Shown: piece after piece, positions 1 through 12,600 of the stretch | How the letters are laid out: each line of letters begins with the position of its first letter | Numbering within the stretch: the stretch's first letter is position 1 | NCBI RefSeq assembly: GCF_000001735.4 | Contig: NC_003071.7 | Coordinates: 15,599,443-15,663,442 of the forward strand | Reading direction: 5' to 3' | Length of the DNA stretch: 64,000 nt | Source: Arabidopsis thaliana | Taxonomy: Eukaryota > Streptophyta > Magnoliopsida > Brassicales > Brassicaceae | Program-made: the position numbers and the translations under genes | The notes under the pieces: model-generated | What the model saw: only the letters and a program-made list of their open reading frames with translations | What the model was told of the DNA's origin: nothing | The model's database searches: none

Positions 1-562
1 TCTGCTCAGATTCCACACCTCTCGCTGTCTCTAGCAGCAGCGACGCATCACACGACTATAAAATAAAATAAAAACACACACATGAACATTCATATAGACA
101 TTTTTTTTTGGGGACAAACTCGTATAGATATCTATGTCTTATGAATTCCGGTGAATATACCTTGACGACACAGTCATGGAAGAGATTACGGAGCCAAGAT
201 ACGGCTGTGTTACCGTGTTTGTAGTAAAGCGTCTCCACTTGTTGTCTTATTATCTCTTCCGCTTTTGGACAACTCTCTTTGTAATAGTTCATCTCCAATT
301 CCCCATTTCCTACAATTTTTAATAGTTTATAGAATATTTAAATTCTAATGGTGGAAATTAAATTAGTGAAAGAATGAATATCATTACTTCTTATAGTACA
401 GTATATGGTATCTATAGATAAATGTATTAGAGTGGCAATGGAGACACATGGCATAACGTAATTAGATAAGGGAAGAATGTATTTACCGATATGGAAGATG
501 GAGAATAACTGTAATAACAGACAAAAGAAGCCGAGGAGACAAAAGGGCTTCGCATTGGCCAT
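1..562 (-). CDS. PER21: Class III peroxidase 21, 5' part (cut by window edge)
   Basis: Secreted haem peroxidase that oxidises phenolic substrates with H2O2 in the cell wall or apoplast. Three coding exons are visible: 562-487, 309-161 and 55-1, joined by GT-AG introns with consistent phase. The first exon encodes a start Met and a hydrophobic signal peptide of about 25 residues (MANAKPFCLLGFF...). The second carries the mature N terminus with YYKESCPKAEEIIRQQV and the distal catalytic motif LFHDCVVK, where the His acts in peroxide cleavage. The third begins SCDASLLL, typical of the calcium and disulfide region. The rest, including the proximal haem His, lies beyond base 1. I recognise the sequence as Arabidopsis PER21 (At2g37130) from memory. 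A CT-rich tract lies in the leader just upstream of the start. Confidence 0.93.
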
Positions 563-3453
563 TGCTCTCTCTCTCTCTATTCTCTCTTATCTTTTGTCTA
601 ATTAATTATTGGTGTGTGGCTCTATATGTGTTCCAATGTAGGGTTATATAGAGTTTGAGAACCTCTCTAATCGTGTATGATAAAATTAAGCATCTTTATT
701 TCTTAGTCATAGTGGTTGCTGTCACTATTAATTAATTATTATTTTTCAATAATCGGGGGTTTCTTAATCGTTCTAAACTCATATTAATACTCAAATTTAA
801 AACCACTAGCTATCTAGCTATCTGAACTCAATAGTTGTTGAACATGTGAAATTGTGAATTCAGTGAGACTCGATGTCCAATTTAATTCGATAAAAATAGT
901 AATATACTAGCACAGTAGCATTAATTAATTTAGCTTTTCACTTTTGTTCCAATATATTATCAAACCGATTCAAGTATATATCCATTTTTCTGTTATTTTT
1001 TCCTTCAAATATTAATCAGCAATCTATAAACATTTTCATGTTCCACCAAAAAGTAATATGTATACAATTTGAAATAGTTCTTAGTATAGAAAATAAATAA
1101 AATTGCTTGCAATGATTATCATGAATATTACACGTCAACGTCTACATACCCAACTCTCTTAATTTCAGCGCTATGCTAACCTATAGCTTATATTGGCCTA
1201 TTATCTTAAATACAATTATTATTTAATATATATGATTATAAAAAAGTTTTGGCCTATTATCTTGGTTCCAACAAGTTTATCAATAACAAAATCAGTTGAC
1301 AATAAAAAAAAGAAGGTTAAGTGAATTTACTTTTTTTTTTTTTGAATCTTATAATCCTTTTCTGCTTTTTTTTTTGTGGTAAAATTTATGCTACCTCAAT
1401 TTAACAGATTCTACCAGACTTACCCGCATTTTACCTTCCGTTTAAGATATTGTTACCAATTTGGAATCATTAGCTCACTTCAGAAATATTCAGTACTGTT
1501 AGAGTTGTTAATTTTTAACAAAAAAAGAACGAAAGAATTAGACTGCTCATCAAAATATTTGGCAAAAATACTGAATAAAAACCTTAAATTTTTAAGATTA
1601 TGTACAACCGTTAATAAAGTTTACTTATTAATACAGTATATATCTAGCAATCATTCAAATATATTGTTGGGAATTGGGGATAAGAATCCGATCTTCGATA
1701 GAATGTTACTATAGAAGTCTGATCAAATTTGAAAAGATCCTTAAGTAGCTGTTCATCTATCATTCTTTCGTACGAATATGAGCAATTTGGTTATGAATTT
1801 TAAAGTTACCGTAAAGTTTTAGTTAGTTTGGAAAGCAAAAAGGTTACATTTTTATATGTCAGCAATAAAGATATGTAACAATATAATATTTTAAGAAGAA
1901 AATCCAAAGAAGAATTAAGAAAAAGATTCCTTGGTGTATATAATGAATAATTGAAAGCCATTAAGTTTGACCTTTTAGACATTTCAGTAATCGCATGCGC
2001 ATTCGCAAACCACTACTAATAAAACCAATCCCACTTTCTTAATTATGGCGGCTGTAAATACATGTACAATTGCATTAACTACCGTCCAATCCATTCACTT
2101 GCAGACATAATGCTTTGTTGCCAATTCACTTATCCTCAATATTCTTGATGTAATGATTCTTATTTTCTTTAAGTCTACATCTAGAAGTTAATGTGGTTTA
2201 TCTAGTTGCTTATATATACGAGTATATGATCCACTTTCACCAATAACAATTTTTACTATATAGATATTCAGGTTAATGTGTGGTTAGTTCGATTTGTAAA
2301 ACTAATTATGTGATAATAATATGTCAGATTGATTTTGAATTCGTATAAGTTGTTTTGATCAGAGAGACGACTTAATTGGTCGATTTGTCACATGTATTAT
2401 ATCAATAACATAGCCAAAGGGTGATTGATGGTATCATAACTTAAACGTTGTTAAAAGACACGATTGGCTAATATGAATATCAGTAGGCACACTGGAGAAG
2501 AAATGGCTACGGAAGTTTTGTAGTCATTAGCTACGACGTGACTACAGATTTAGATGCATAGCTACATATTATCCACTGATGACGTCATTTATAGCCATGT
2601 AAAGTCCCTATTCTCTAATACTTTGGGACTAAAACACAATTTTGTTATAATGAATTGTTGATTTACTTGGAATAGTGAAACGGCCTCTGAAGAAAATCGT
2701 AAAGCTATGTTTGTGTGTGAAATGAACTAACCAATTAAACAAAAAATAACAATACTAAATATCTTTAGTGTAAACGGAAAACAAATACTATTACTAAAGA
2801 AAGAAAGAAAAAAACATGTTATAGTATCCCTTAAAATCTACGGATACATGTGGATTAATTTGGATCTGGATTCTGGCATCCAAAAATATTGACCCACCTT
2901 TTGCTTCTTCCCGCGAAATGCTGGACTTGAAAGCAAGCGTGTCGGAAATAATTCTGAAAATTCCTATCGTTTCGTTCTAAAAAAGTCAATAAAATATGGG
3001 CTGTGTTAACATGTAATTGCATTATTGCTCTATAATTGTAAGTATAATATATTTTTTTAAGTTGGTTTATATTTCTTCGAAATATGAATGTGACTTATTT
3101 GAGTTGACCTTATAACTATCTCTAAAAGGGCCTTATCCGTTTCATAAAAACTTTTATTATATTTAATTTGGAGTGTGTCGTACATTCGTAAGTATCTTTA
3201 AATCTGTATGCCGACAAAAAAAAAAATCTTAATCTGTATGGCTATATTTGTCTTTATGAATTTATAATATATATCTTATTTTTGTTTGTTTGTACACAAG
3301 CAAATACATTTTAAACATTGGTTTCCTTTTTTTATTTCTGAAGTTTCAACTCTTGTTCATTGCGTTGAAAGGTAAATTGCTATCTGATATTTTGTGTGTT
3401 TTCAAGAGTAATACATACCTATGATAATATTAAAGCTGATTCTATGTATGCGT
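563..3453. other. AT-rich intergenic spacer
   Basis: About 2.9 kb of AT-rich DNA, holding the PER21 promoter at its left end and ending at a terpene synthase relic. I see no supported gene. The 112-codon open frame at 1376-1714 has low-complexity AT-driven composition, no recognisable domain and no splice or start context. One poly(A) micro-insertion with flanking direct repeats lies at 3194-3240 and is listed separately. Confidence 0.6.
3194..3240 (+). repeat. Poly(A) micro-insertion with flanking direct repeats (copy 1)
   Basis: Two related flanks, 3194-3210 and 3226-3240, share an exact 10-bp core (AATCTGTATG) and differ by a 2-nt indel further out. Between them lie only CCGAC and a run of about 12 A. 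This is the layout of a target-site duplication around an extremely 5'-truncated retroposed tail. Confidence 0.55.
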
Positions 3454-3454
3454 A

Positions 3455-4060
3455 GATGGGATCCAAATGGCATATACATACTACCAGATTATATGATGAA
3501 AACCGTCTTTTCAAGCTTGCTTGGGATGTTTTCGAATAGAGCAAAAAAGAACTATCTTAGCTAGTCTACAAGATGTAATTGATGAGTAATAGTATCTTAG
3601 CTAGTACCTCACTAATAACGGTCGACATAAAGAGATTATCATAGACATAACATCTTTTTGTATATATGCTCCTAAACATTAAGCAGTTCAAACTATACTC
3701 AAAGGCCAACCTTAGCTATGCAGAGTGGGCACAAGGAGACATCGTGCCTACATTCGATGAGTACTTGGAGATTGGTGGTGTTGAGGTGTCAATGTATGTA
3801 ACTGTTTCATGCAGTTTTCTTGGGTTGGTACAAACTGCTAGAAGAAAAAGTTATGAGTGGCTTAAATCCAGACGGCCAAGTCAGTGAACGAAGTGTACTT
3901 GAAGTCAAGGAAGATAATATCAGGCGATATCTTATCACGGGCCACTAATGCTGGAAAAATGATAGATGTGACCTACAGGACCGGTGAAGAATTCACCCAT
4001 CCACAAGGAAAATTCAAGGACTATATCATCTCTTTATTTGTCAATCTTATTTCTCTTTGA
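3455..4060 (+). pseudogene. Terpene synthase relic (C-terminal half only)
   Basis: Three stretches read like the C-terminal part of a plant terpene synthase but cannot make an enzyme. First, 3456-3540 after a plausible acceptor (tgcgtag) reads WDPNGIYILPDYMMKTVF, matching the conserved W-D-x-x-x-x-x-LPxYM exon of the family. Second, 3666-3880 reads YAEWAQGDIVPTFDEYLEI followed by GGVEVSMYVTVSCSFLG, the helix that follows. Third, about 3935-4058 reads NAGKMIDVTYRTGEEFTHP and then QGKFKDYIISLFVNL and a stop, the usual enzyme end. The DDxxD exon and the whole N-terminal half are missing, and the NSE/DTE metal-binding region between the second and third stretches is deleted. It probably corresponds to At2g37140. 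No function is inferred. Confidence 0.82.
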
Positions 4061-4305
4061 AGATGAAATACCATATAGTGTGAAGTGTTGTGTAACTATT
4101 TGCATCTGTAACAAATCCAGATTTTCCAAAGAGAGCCTTTTCCAATAATTAACATATATATTAACCCTTGAGAAAGATCCTGGACTTTCTTCTATTTACA
4201 ACTATTAATCACTAAGAAAACTTAATGTTATATTCTGTCACATATTTTTCTTCCTTTCGAAAGACAAATGAATATAACATGCACACATAAAAGATAACCT
4301 ATAAT

Positions 4306-6546
4306 TTATGATGAGTTCTTAGAAGCATCAGGTAAAGCAGGGGATTTGCAAATAGGGCAAGAGTTCTTCATAGACAACCATTTCTTGATGCACCTCCCAT
4401 GGTAGTCATGACCACACCCCTTAACTTCCCCTAACTCTTCTTTTTCCTTGTACTCCTCCTATTTGTTTACCAATTACCACATCACCCTTAAGTTAGCCTA
4501 CTTCTAACTTTATAGACACATAATGTTTCAGACAACTAAATCTTACCAGGTTGTGAAAAAAAAAAAAAAAACTAAATCTTACCAGGCAGATTGCACATTT
4601 TCTTTGCTCCTCTGTTTGATATGATGGATAATACATTGTTGCTAACAAGCAACTGGAGATTGCGCTGTCGGATAGACCAGTGTTGACACTCCCAATCCTT
4701 TCTCCAAGATCAAGGAGTTCCTGCATATATATGTCAGTACCAAAACTTTTCGTTTTGCCTATGTGAGGCTTCAAAAGATAAGTGTTTGGCTATTAACCTC
4801 ATAGCTCATGTTATCGATGTCAAGCCTCATGTCTCTGTGGTGATCAAGCATGTTTCTGGATCCGTAGTATTGTGGTTGGCGATCTTCAACCATGAATTCC
4901 TATTATTACATACACCCCAAAAAATAACAGATTACAGTTCAGCATGCAGCAGAAAATGATAAGATTGCAAATCTATATCTTAATATTCGATATGCACTGT
5001 ATCATATCGGCTTGATCTTTATCTTAATACTAAATGTAATTTAGACAGACTTCCACTCTAAATAATGCATCTGTAAGGGAAATATATACCTCAGATGAAA
5101 ACCGTTCGTGGAGAGCAACTTCATCGAAAGGAGGCTGAAACCTCTCATAGGAACTTCTGCGTCTCCCTGGCCGATCACCGCTACGCCATGAAATGTGTGG
5201 TGGTGGCCTTAAATGCCTAGACGGATAAGTCTCAGTGACCAAATGAGACCTGTCTCCAGAAGAAGATGCTACATGTCCCGATCGCGAACCGTGTGAAGAA
5301 GATCTATAGGTGGATGTTGACCTATGAGAGAAGCGGCTGCTGCTTGTAGATAGTGTTGAAGTTCCAGGAACCCCGTGGGAAACTGTAGGGTTTCTGTTTC
5401 CGGTAAGCTCATGGTGATGATAGCCGGAAGTATTAACAGATAAGCTGTTGACAACACTTCTTGCAGGAAGGAAATTATTTGTCTCTGGACTAAAGCCATT
5501 TATATCTGCAAAGTGGGAATTAATGTGATTATTAGAAACAAAGACGATTCAGATATCGAGACAAAGTGAACTTTGCATACCTCTAAGAACTGGGGACAAT
5601 CTAGCACAGTTCCAGTCTTTATTTCCGTGAGATGTCTGACCAGGAAATTGACCTGAGCCATAATGATCAACACTGTGGTGGTGTGTAGAATGAGAATCAA
5701 GGCTCAAGCTTCTTGGCAAATTATTTCTACCTAAGCTGGTCTCTGAATCAAGTGTAGGACGACTCCGGACATTCCTTGAAGAGCTCTCTCCCCTGATCGA
5801 GAGATTATTACTTCTGTAAGTTGGGTTCATAAGCCATGGCATGTAATGAGGGTCATGATCATGCGTTATTGATTTTCCCAAGTGCAATTCCGAGGGGAAA
5901 TGAGTGTCTGCAGGAGTTCTGTCACCGTGATATTGGCTTGAACTACCCATTTCATAGATGGAAGAAGGACATGGTCGTTTTCTCTTTTGTGCTCCTCTCA
6001 CACTTTCCATAGATTGATGATCAACATAACTAGCATTTGACCATGTCTGGCTGTTGTAGCTTGAAGAAGATGCAAATGTCACATAATTCTCATGTGGAGC
6101 AGAGAAAGTTGGAACTGTTGAATTCACGGAAGGATCATGGGACGGCCCCGAAACCCCCGGATTGTAGTGTGGTCTCTCCACACTATGACCTGAGTCAGTA
6201 TAAGCATTTGGTCCTGGAGAAGAGTTCCAATGAGAAGACACTGGCATTCCTTCATTCAACATGTTTTCTGCTGGATAAACATGTGATCTGTTCTCACTGG
6301 TCCCAGATGTTGCTGAGAAAATGTGGGATGGACAATAATTAATCAGAAATATGGAACATATTACCCTAAAACTAAACATGCATCATCAACCAAATTTCAA
6401 TAAATAAAAAACAGATTAAGGAACTATAGAATGAAGGACTAATTACCTTGACTCGAATATGGATGTTCTGGGTGTGTATGATTCCAGCCTTGATCATGTT
6501 CATCATCAAAAAACTGGGATGAACCAAGAAAATGTCTGTGCCCCAT
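4306..6546 (-). CDS. RING-H2 finger protein, probable E3 ubiquitin ligase
   Basis: A 546-residue protein from six coding exons: 6546-6447, 6312-5581, 5505-5090, 4899-4798, 4720-4583 and 4458-4306 (1641 nt, all phases agree). The long N-terminal part is low-complexity, rich in Ser, His, Asn and Arg, and probably disordered. The C terminus is a RING-H2 domain: CAICL, then CGHDYHGRCIKKWL, then CPICK, giving the Cys3-His2-Cys3 zinc ligands and supporting an E2-binding ubiquitin ligase role (family knowledge). A 5'-UTR intron of about 2.3 kb appears to lie upstream, with donor near 8864 and acceptor at 6552. The donor after CAICL was duplicated by a poly(A) micro-insertion. It shares a promoter with the WD40 gene. 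I take it as At2g37150; its substrate is unknown. Confidence 0.9.
4534..4586 (-). repeat. Poly(A) micro-insertion that duplicated a splice donor (copy 2)
   Basis: Perfect 17-bp direct repeats at 4534-4550 and 4570-4586 flank TTGTG plus about 15 A on the + strand. The repeats contain the 5' splice site of the exon encoding the first RING cysteines, read on the - strand as CCTG followed by GTAAGATTTAG. Two equivalent donors therefore sit 36 nt apart. Confidence 0.85.
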
Positions 6547-6551
6547 TAAAC

Positions 6552-8864
6552 CTGCACAAAAATTTCTCTCACCATTCAAAATCCCAGGAAAACATCCGCA
6601 AGCTCAGAAAAAAAAAAAATCTATAATTTCCAACCAACATAGTTTACTTTCAGTCTGATAGCCAAATTTCCCAAGTAAATATATAAGAAATCAGTCCATA
6701 GTTTCAAGCTCTAGTACCATTACCTTTGTAACATGTACCTACCATATTATATACCTCAGATCTCATGATATCATAAGCAAACAAGTTTTTGTGGACTTAG
6801 GCTCTGTGCTGCAGGAAAGTTCATGATGCTTATACATGAAAAATAAACCTTAATAGTACAGATCTTTTAGTTCATAAGAAAAACTTACATAGAAGAGTTT
6901 GTCAATAACAACAGACATACTTCTTTTAAACCAAAAGAAAAGAGAGGCAGAAAACAAGCACGGTTGGGAAACTAAGAAGCCTTTGCATTTAAAGTATCAC
7001 TAAGGTTCTCGACTCTCCAAACCAGAGCCATCAAAAGTGAAGAGTAATACAAGGAGTTCATCAAATTACACACTTTCAAAAAGTCTATAGAATTTACAGA
7101 AAAGTCTATAGGAAACTGATTAGGAAATAGAAGAGGATGAAAGAATAAGGCACGATGGCAAATTATCATATACTGTATCCGCATAAAAGAGCATCAGAGC
7201 AAGTTCATGCAAAATAGGTAACACTTGATATCATCTTTTCAGTTTCTATCAATGTACTACTTCTTCGTTTATATTCAAGTAAAGGCCTTGTACATGTATT
7301 TCACTAAACTTACAACCATAGATGACATGAGCAAGAAAATTACATGGAAAATCCAATAGCAGGACTTAAGCTTAAAATATTTTTCTGAACCGAAACCCTC
7401 AAAAGTGCACCTGCAGGCAAATAATCCTAGAAGGATATAGGTTTAGAAAGTCCTAACCACGAATACACTACACTACCCAAGTGATAAAGCCGTCGTGCTT
7501 GATTGATCACTGATTCATCATTTCTGCACACCTTTAAAGTAGACCAACAGGAAGCAATTAGGCCCTTGACTTCACTAATACAATGAGAACACCAAATTCT
7601 ATTCCTTCTCCTCTGATCCACAAATTGAATACACTACAGTTTCCTTAGATAAACGGATTTAGTCCACAAAAGTACTAGCCTGCAAAGGCTTACTACCTCA
7701 TTTACTATTTCTGCGCTCTTATTGTCTTCAAACCCACCAGCACACCTTAATAGACTCCTGAATTCGGGCTTGTGTGAAAGGATGCTTTCTTAAAATTAGC
7801 ATTATGTTTCACATCATTGTGCATCCAAATCAAATGCTTGTACGTGACAGCATGTCACTCTAGAAACCATTATATGATAGATGTAGTTTGTTAGGAAGAT
7901 TGAAGTTCCCCACTCATGGATACCGTACCTCAAGCATCTTCAACTGACTAAACACACTCTGGTACACATGTGATGGCAGAGACTAGTTATGGTTATTTCC
8001 TTACCCCTATGGATCAGAATAACTTCTAGATGACTTGAGTTCAAGTTCGCTTTGCTTTCCCAATCAACCAAGAAGGTCCACAACACAATCCGCAAATCAG
8101 AATACATCAAGGATAGGCCAGCCACCAATCCTAATGGGCTAACATGAGGAACTAACATCTGTTTGAAATGTGTTATCAATGCAATTTCTTTAAGAATGAT
8201 GCCATAATTTCAAAGTTTCTAAAAGTTCTCAAAGAGGAAGATGAATTCTGACCTGAAACTATAGCCGTACTAGTTCTCAAATCTTCCAAACACTTGAATC
8301 ACTGATTAGGCTTTTCTCCAGTTTCTCAACTACCAGAGGTTCGTGGTGGAGAAAGGTATGATAGAACTAGAAACCACCATTGCCACTAAACCTGCAGCCT
8401 GCAGGATACAAACCAGCTAAGCCTAGGTTATGCTAATACACTATATCCCAAACTAGCTTACCCGCATCGCTGAAGTAGCAGCCTGAACAACATTATCAAC
8501 AGCTAACCAAAACACAAAGCTTACAACATCTCCTCTAATCACCGAGCTGGTCTCTTCTCAGTATCGGAATCTTAAAAAGCTAACAACTACGTGAAAGAGA
8601 ACAAATTCGAAGTCTGAAATTATCAGAACCGACTCCGGTTAACGGACATGATCGCGATCATACCCGAAGATTGTGGGAAAAGTCACCGATGTAGCAGCAA
8701 AACCGGGAATAAACCGGATTAAACCGAAAAAAAGAAACAATCCATCATCACACAATCACAAGAGAAAAAAGGAAACAACGATCGGCTTGTTTATACATAC
8801 CAACACGAAATAATCAGCTCAACGGCGAAACAACAATAATGATCGGAGAAATGAGAAACATTAC
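6552..8864 (-). other. Probable long 5'-UTR intron of the RING-H2 gene
   Basis: Between the RING-H2 start codon and its likely promoter near 9000 lie 2.3 kb without a supportable coding exon. On the - strand a good acceptor (TGCAG) ends at 6552, five bases before the start codon's exon context, and a donor (TTTG then GTAATG) is at 8864. Another possible donor (GTATGT) lies near 8800. The T-rich, AT-rich composition on the - strand fits an intron. Additional non-coding exons inside cannot be excluded without transcript data. Confidence 0.5.
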
Positions 8865-9056
8865 CAAAGCGTTCCGGCGATGAGAAAAGAAGACCGATCG
8901 GAGAAAAGCAAAGAGACGTATGGATTCGTATAGATGACGCAACCTTTTATGAAAAAGAGGTTTTAGAGAGAGAAATATGTTTTGAAGACAAATTGCTTTC
9001 TTTTTTGGTGATGGTTGAGCGATGAAGAGTATCGGTTTATATTTAAGAAAAATCAA

Positions 9057-9604
9057 ATTAAAGCGGTTGAGTTACGACGTTGCCGGGACATTAATCCCTT
9101 CTCTGACCAACTTCACCGGCTACCGGTAAAACCCGTTCACTGTCTTATTGTCGACTAAACAATTTATTAATTAACTATGGTTCTTCAGTAATGGGCCTAT
9201 ATTTTTGGACTGTACTTGGGCCTCAGCTGTACGTATCAAAAGGGTTCGAGAAACTCAGAGATTAAAGGGATCTTGACCGTTGATCGAGATGACTTTGATT
9301 TTATCCATTAATAGTCAATTTGATTGATGAGTTAAGAGGATGATTAAGAAAGCAATAAAGGAAGCGAATCGGAATCCACATTGTATTAATCTTTTTGATC
9401 CAGTAGCCATTGGCGAATCCAGGAGTATTAAAGTTCCATTTTGATTTTGGCGACGATGATGAACAGAGTTTAGAGAAATTTGCATTGAAGAAGAGAAGAT
9501 TTTTGGATTTTGTGTAGTGGGAGAAGGGTAAACCCTAGCTTGGGAGGGACATGATCGGATGCTCTAAGTAGCTTGTGAATTAGAGAAAGAGCAAGTGAGC
9601 AAAT
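9057..9604. promoter_or_regulatory. Divergent promoter shared by the RING-H2 and WD40 genes
   Basis: About 550 bp between two head-to-head genes. Two site II-type motifs (TGGGCC) occur at 9192-9197 and 9217-9222, and a telo-box-like AAACCCTAG is present near 9530 in the WD40 leader. A TATA-like TATAAAC element facing left lies near 9040-9050. These elements are typical of broadly expressed plant genes; their use here is inferred. Confidence 0.5.
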
Positions 9605-12600
9605 ATGATGAACACTTCGAATGGGATGATCTCTGGGCCTTCTTCTTCGTCAGCTTCGGCGGCGAATCCTCAGTCTCCGGGAATCAAAACGTATTTCAAG
9701 ACGCCTGAAGGAAAGTACAAGCTCCACTACGAGAAGACGCATCCCTCTGGGCTTCTTCACTACACTCATGGCAAAACCGTTACTCAGGTGAAGATTTGAT
9801 TCGTTTTCTTTGGTGTTTATTTTTGAATTGAAAGTTTAATCCAATCTGATTTCTTTGCACTTGTGATTGCTATTACGAAATTGCTATTAGGTTTTGTGTA
9901 AGAATATCAAATGCACATTTCATTTTTATGTTTTGAAAGTGGTTTCTGAGAATGGATTTGTGAAATTTTGGTGTCAGGTTACTCTAGCTCACCTTAAGGA
10001 TAAACCTGCTCCATCGACACCAACTGGGACCTCGTCAAGTTCCACAGCTAGTAGCGGTTTCCGGTCAGCAACAGCAAGGTTATTGGGTGGTGGGAATGGT
10101 AACCGTGCGCTTAGTTTTGTTGGAGGTAATGGAGGGGCTAAAAATGTGGGTGCAAGTTCAAGGATTGGGGCCTCATTCGCTGCTTCTAGTTCTAATACCT
10201 CAGCTACTAATACAAATTTCGATGGGAAAGGAACTTACTTAGTCTTCAATGTTGGTGATGCTATTTTTATTAGTGACTTGAACTCGCAGGACAAGGTAAT
10301 CTTACCTCTACTCGTTTTGTTTTCTTAAGATTTGATTTGATCTGCTGGTTGTTTGTCACATTTATGAGAAATTATTTGATTTAGGATCCAGTAAAGTCTA
10401 TACATATCAGCAATTCAAACCCTATGTGCCATGCATTTCATCCAGATGCTAAGGATGGACATGATCTACTTATTGGGCTGAACTCTGGGGATGGTAATGT
10501 TCAACTTTGAGATTAAGTTTGTTACTTATGTTCTTGATGGAACTTTGTCTTGTTGTTTATTCGTTTGGTGAATTATTGTAGTCTACACCGTATCACTAAG
10601 ACAGCAGTTGCAGGATGTTGGTAAGAAGCTTGTTAGTGCTCAGCATTATAACAAAGATGGTTCTGTAAATAACAGGCAAGCTTTTTTCTTTCTGTAAACT
10701 TCTTTTCTTTTTTTTTCTTTCTCTGCTTTATTGTTCTAGTATTTGTTAACATTTTTTGAAATTGAAATAATCAATCTTGTTGGTTCCCATATGTTGGTGT
10801 AGCAATCGTCAGTATTCTCACTTGTTTTTGTCTTTTGTACTTCTGTATTTATGCCATATGACACAACCTTGTGCAGTTATCTTCGTTTGTCAATTTACTA
10901 GATATATGCTCTAGGTAACTCTCGATTTAGTCTAGGGGATCAGAAGATCTCTTTTATACTATTATTACATGATAGGATGTAGTCTCAGAGGAGAACACTT
11001 TTTCTTGGATAAAGAGATAACTGAAATCTGGCTGAGATTCCTTTTCCGAGAACAAAATTACTTTATATGTTTTTTATCCACTTCAAGAATAAGATTAAGT
11101 TTGTTGCTTTTAACAGCCGCTGTACTAGTATAGCTTGGGTGCCTGGAGGTGATGGATCCTTTGTTGCTGCTCATGCCGATGGAAATCTGTACGTATATGA
11201 AAAGGCAAGTGCAGATATTGAAAAAGAAATTGACTTTTCATTACCTAATTTTGTCAAAAAAATTTACCTGAGTAATTATTATACTTGCAGAATAAAGAAG
11301 GTGCAACTGATTCTTCATTTTCTGCTATAAGGGATCCTACACAGTTTTCAGTTGACAAAGCAAAATATAGCAAGGTACCTGAGGTTTTTGGTAGTGTTTT
11401 CAATTTTCATTCGATGTTGTTTTCGAGGACTGTATGTGTAGCTCTGGCAAGATGAGAATTCTCATTTCTTTTCTGTACACACCTGCACATGAATATTTTC
11501 TCAGACAACGCGATGCTACAATCCTTACATGTTCTATTATTTGTTTATTCCCACAAATATTTCTGCAGAGTAATCCAGTAGCGAGATGGCATATTGGGCA
11601 AGGTGCGATTAATAGCATTGCATTTTCAAATGATGGAGCGTACTTGGCAACTGTTGGAAGAGATGGTATGATGGGTTTTTGTTTTATTGCCGGCTCCAAT
11701 TCTTCCTCTCTCTATATATATCTTTCAGTTGAGAATTCATTTTCTCTTTTGACCATGTACAGGTTATCTTCGAATTTTTGATTTTTCAACCCAAAAGCTA
11801 GTGTGTGGTGTAAAAAGTTATTATGGTGCTCTATTGTGTTGTGCTTGGAGGTAACTGGATCTAAATCCTTTGACAAATGATCTTCCCTATTGCATTTGTA
11901 GGAAAATAATATTCTGTGTTAATTTTTTCTCCCTCAAGTTGCTTTTAGCATGCGTTGTTAATTTGTAAATGTATGCTAACATTGCGATTGGCCTGACAGT
12001 ATGGATGGAAAGTACCTTTTGACTGGAGGTGAAGATGACTTGGTTCAAGTGTGGAGTATGGAAGATCGAAAGGTTGTGGCATGGGGTGAGGGACACAATT
12101 CGTGGGTAAGGTTCTTAAATTGGAGTATAGTGAATTACGTATGTAAGACAAACACTACTTGACTTATGTGAAAGCTTCCTCATAGGTAAGTGGTGTGGCG
12201 TTTGATTCGTATTGGTCGTCACCAAATTCAGAGGGGTCTGGCGAGAATGTCATGTATCGGTTTGGTTCTGTTGGTCAGGTATTCAGTTATACTAAACACT
12301 TTTTTGCTTTAACGTTGAGAGTATACCTTGACCTATATCTGAGAATTGAACAGTGTTAATACCTTTATTTCTATTAGTTTAACAGGATACAGATTGTAGA
12401 ATGATTCTAGTGTAGGGGAGCGATAAAGAGTGAGAGAAGTGAGATGAAATCTTTGATTGGAAATTTCATGTAGACGATGCTATCACCCCATATGACCAAA
12501 AGAAATTCCCAATTAAAGATTTCATCTTACTTCCCTCATGTGGCTTTTGCCAGATTACGGGTATAGATTTGTTAATCTGCTGGGTAGAAATTTGTTAGAA

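Noticed and set aside
1376..1714. 112-codon open frame in the PER21 upstream spacer
   Set aside because: AT-driven composition, no domain, no supporting gene context.
2518..2545. Inverted repeat GTAGTCA...TGACTAC
   Set aside because: Arms of only 7 bp; expected by chance in 64 kb.
6037..6342. 101-codon frame on the + strand over the RING-H2 exon
   Set aside because: Antisense shadow of the long exon 5581-6312.
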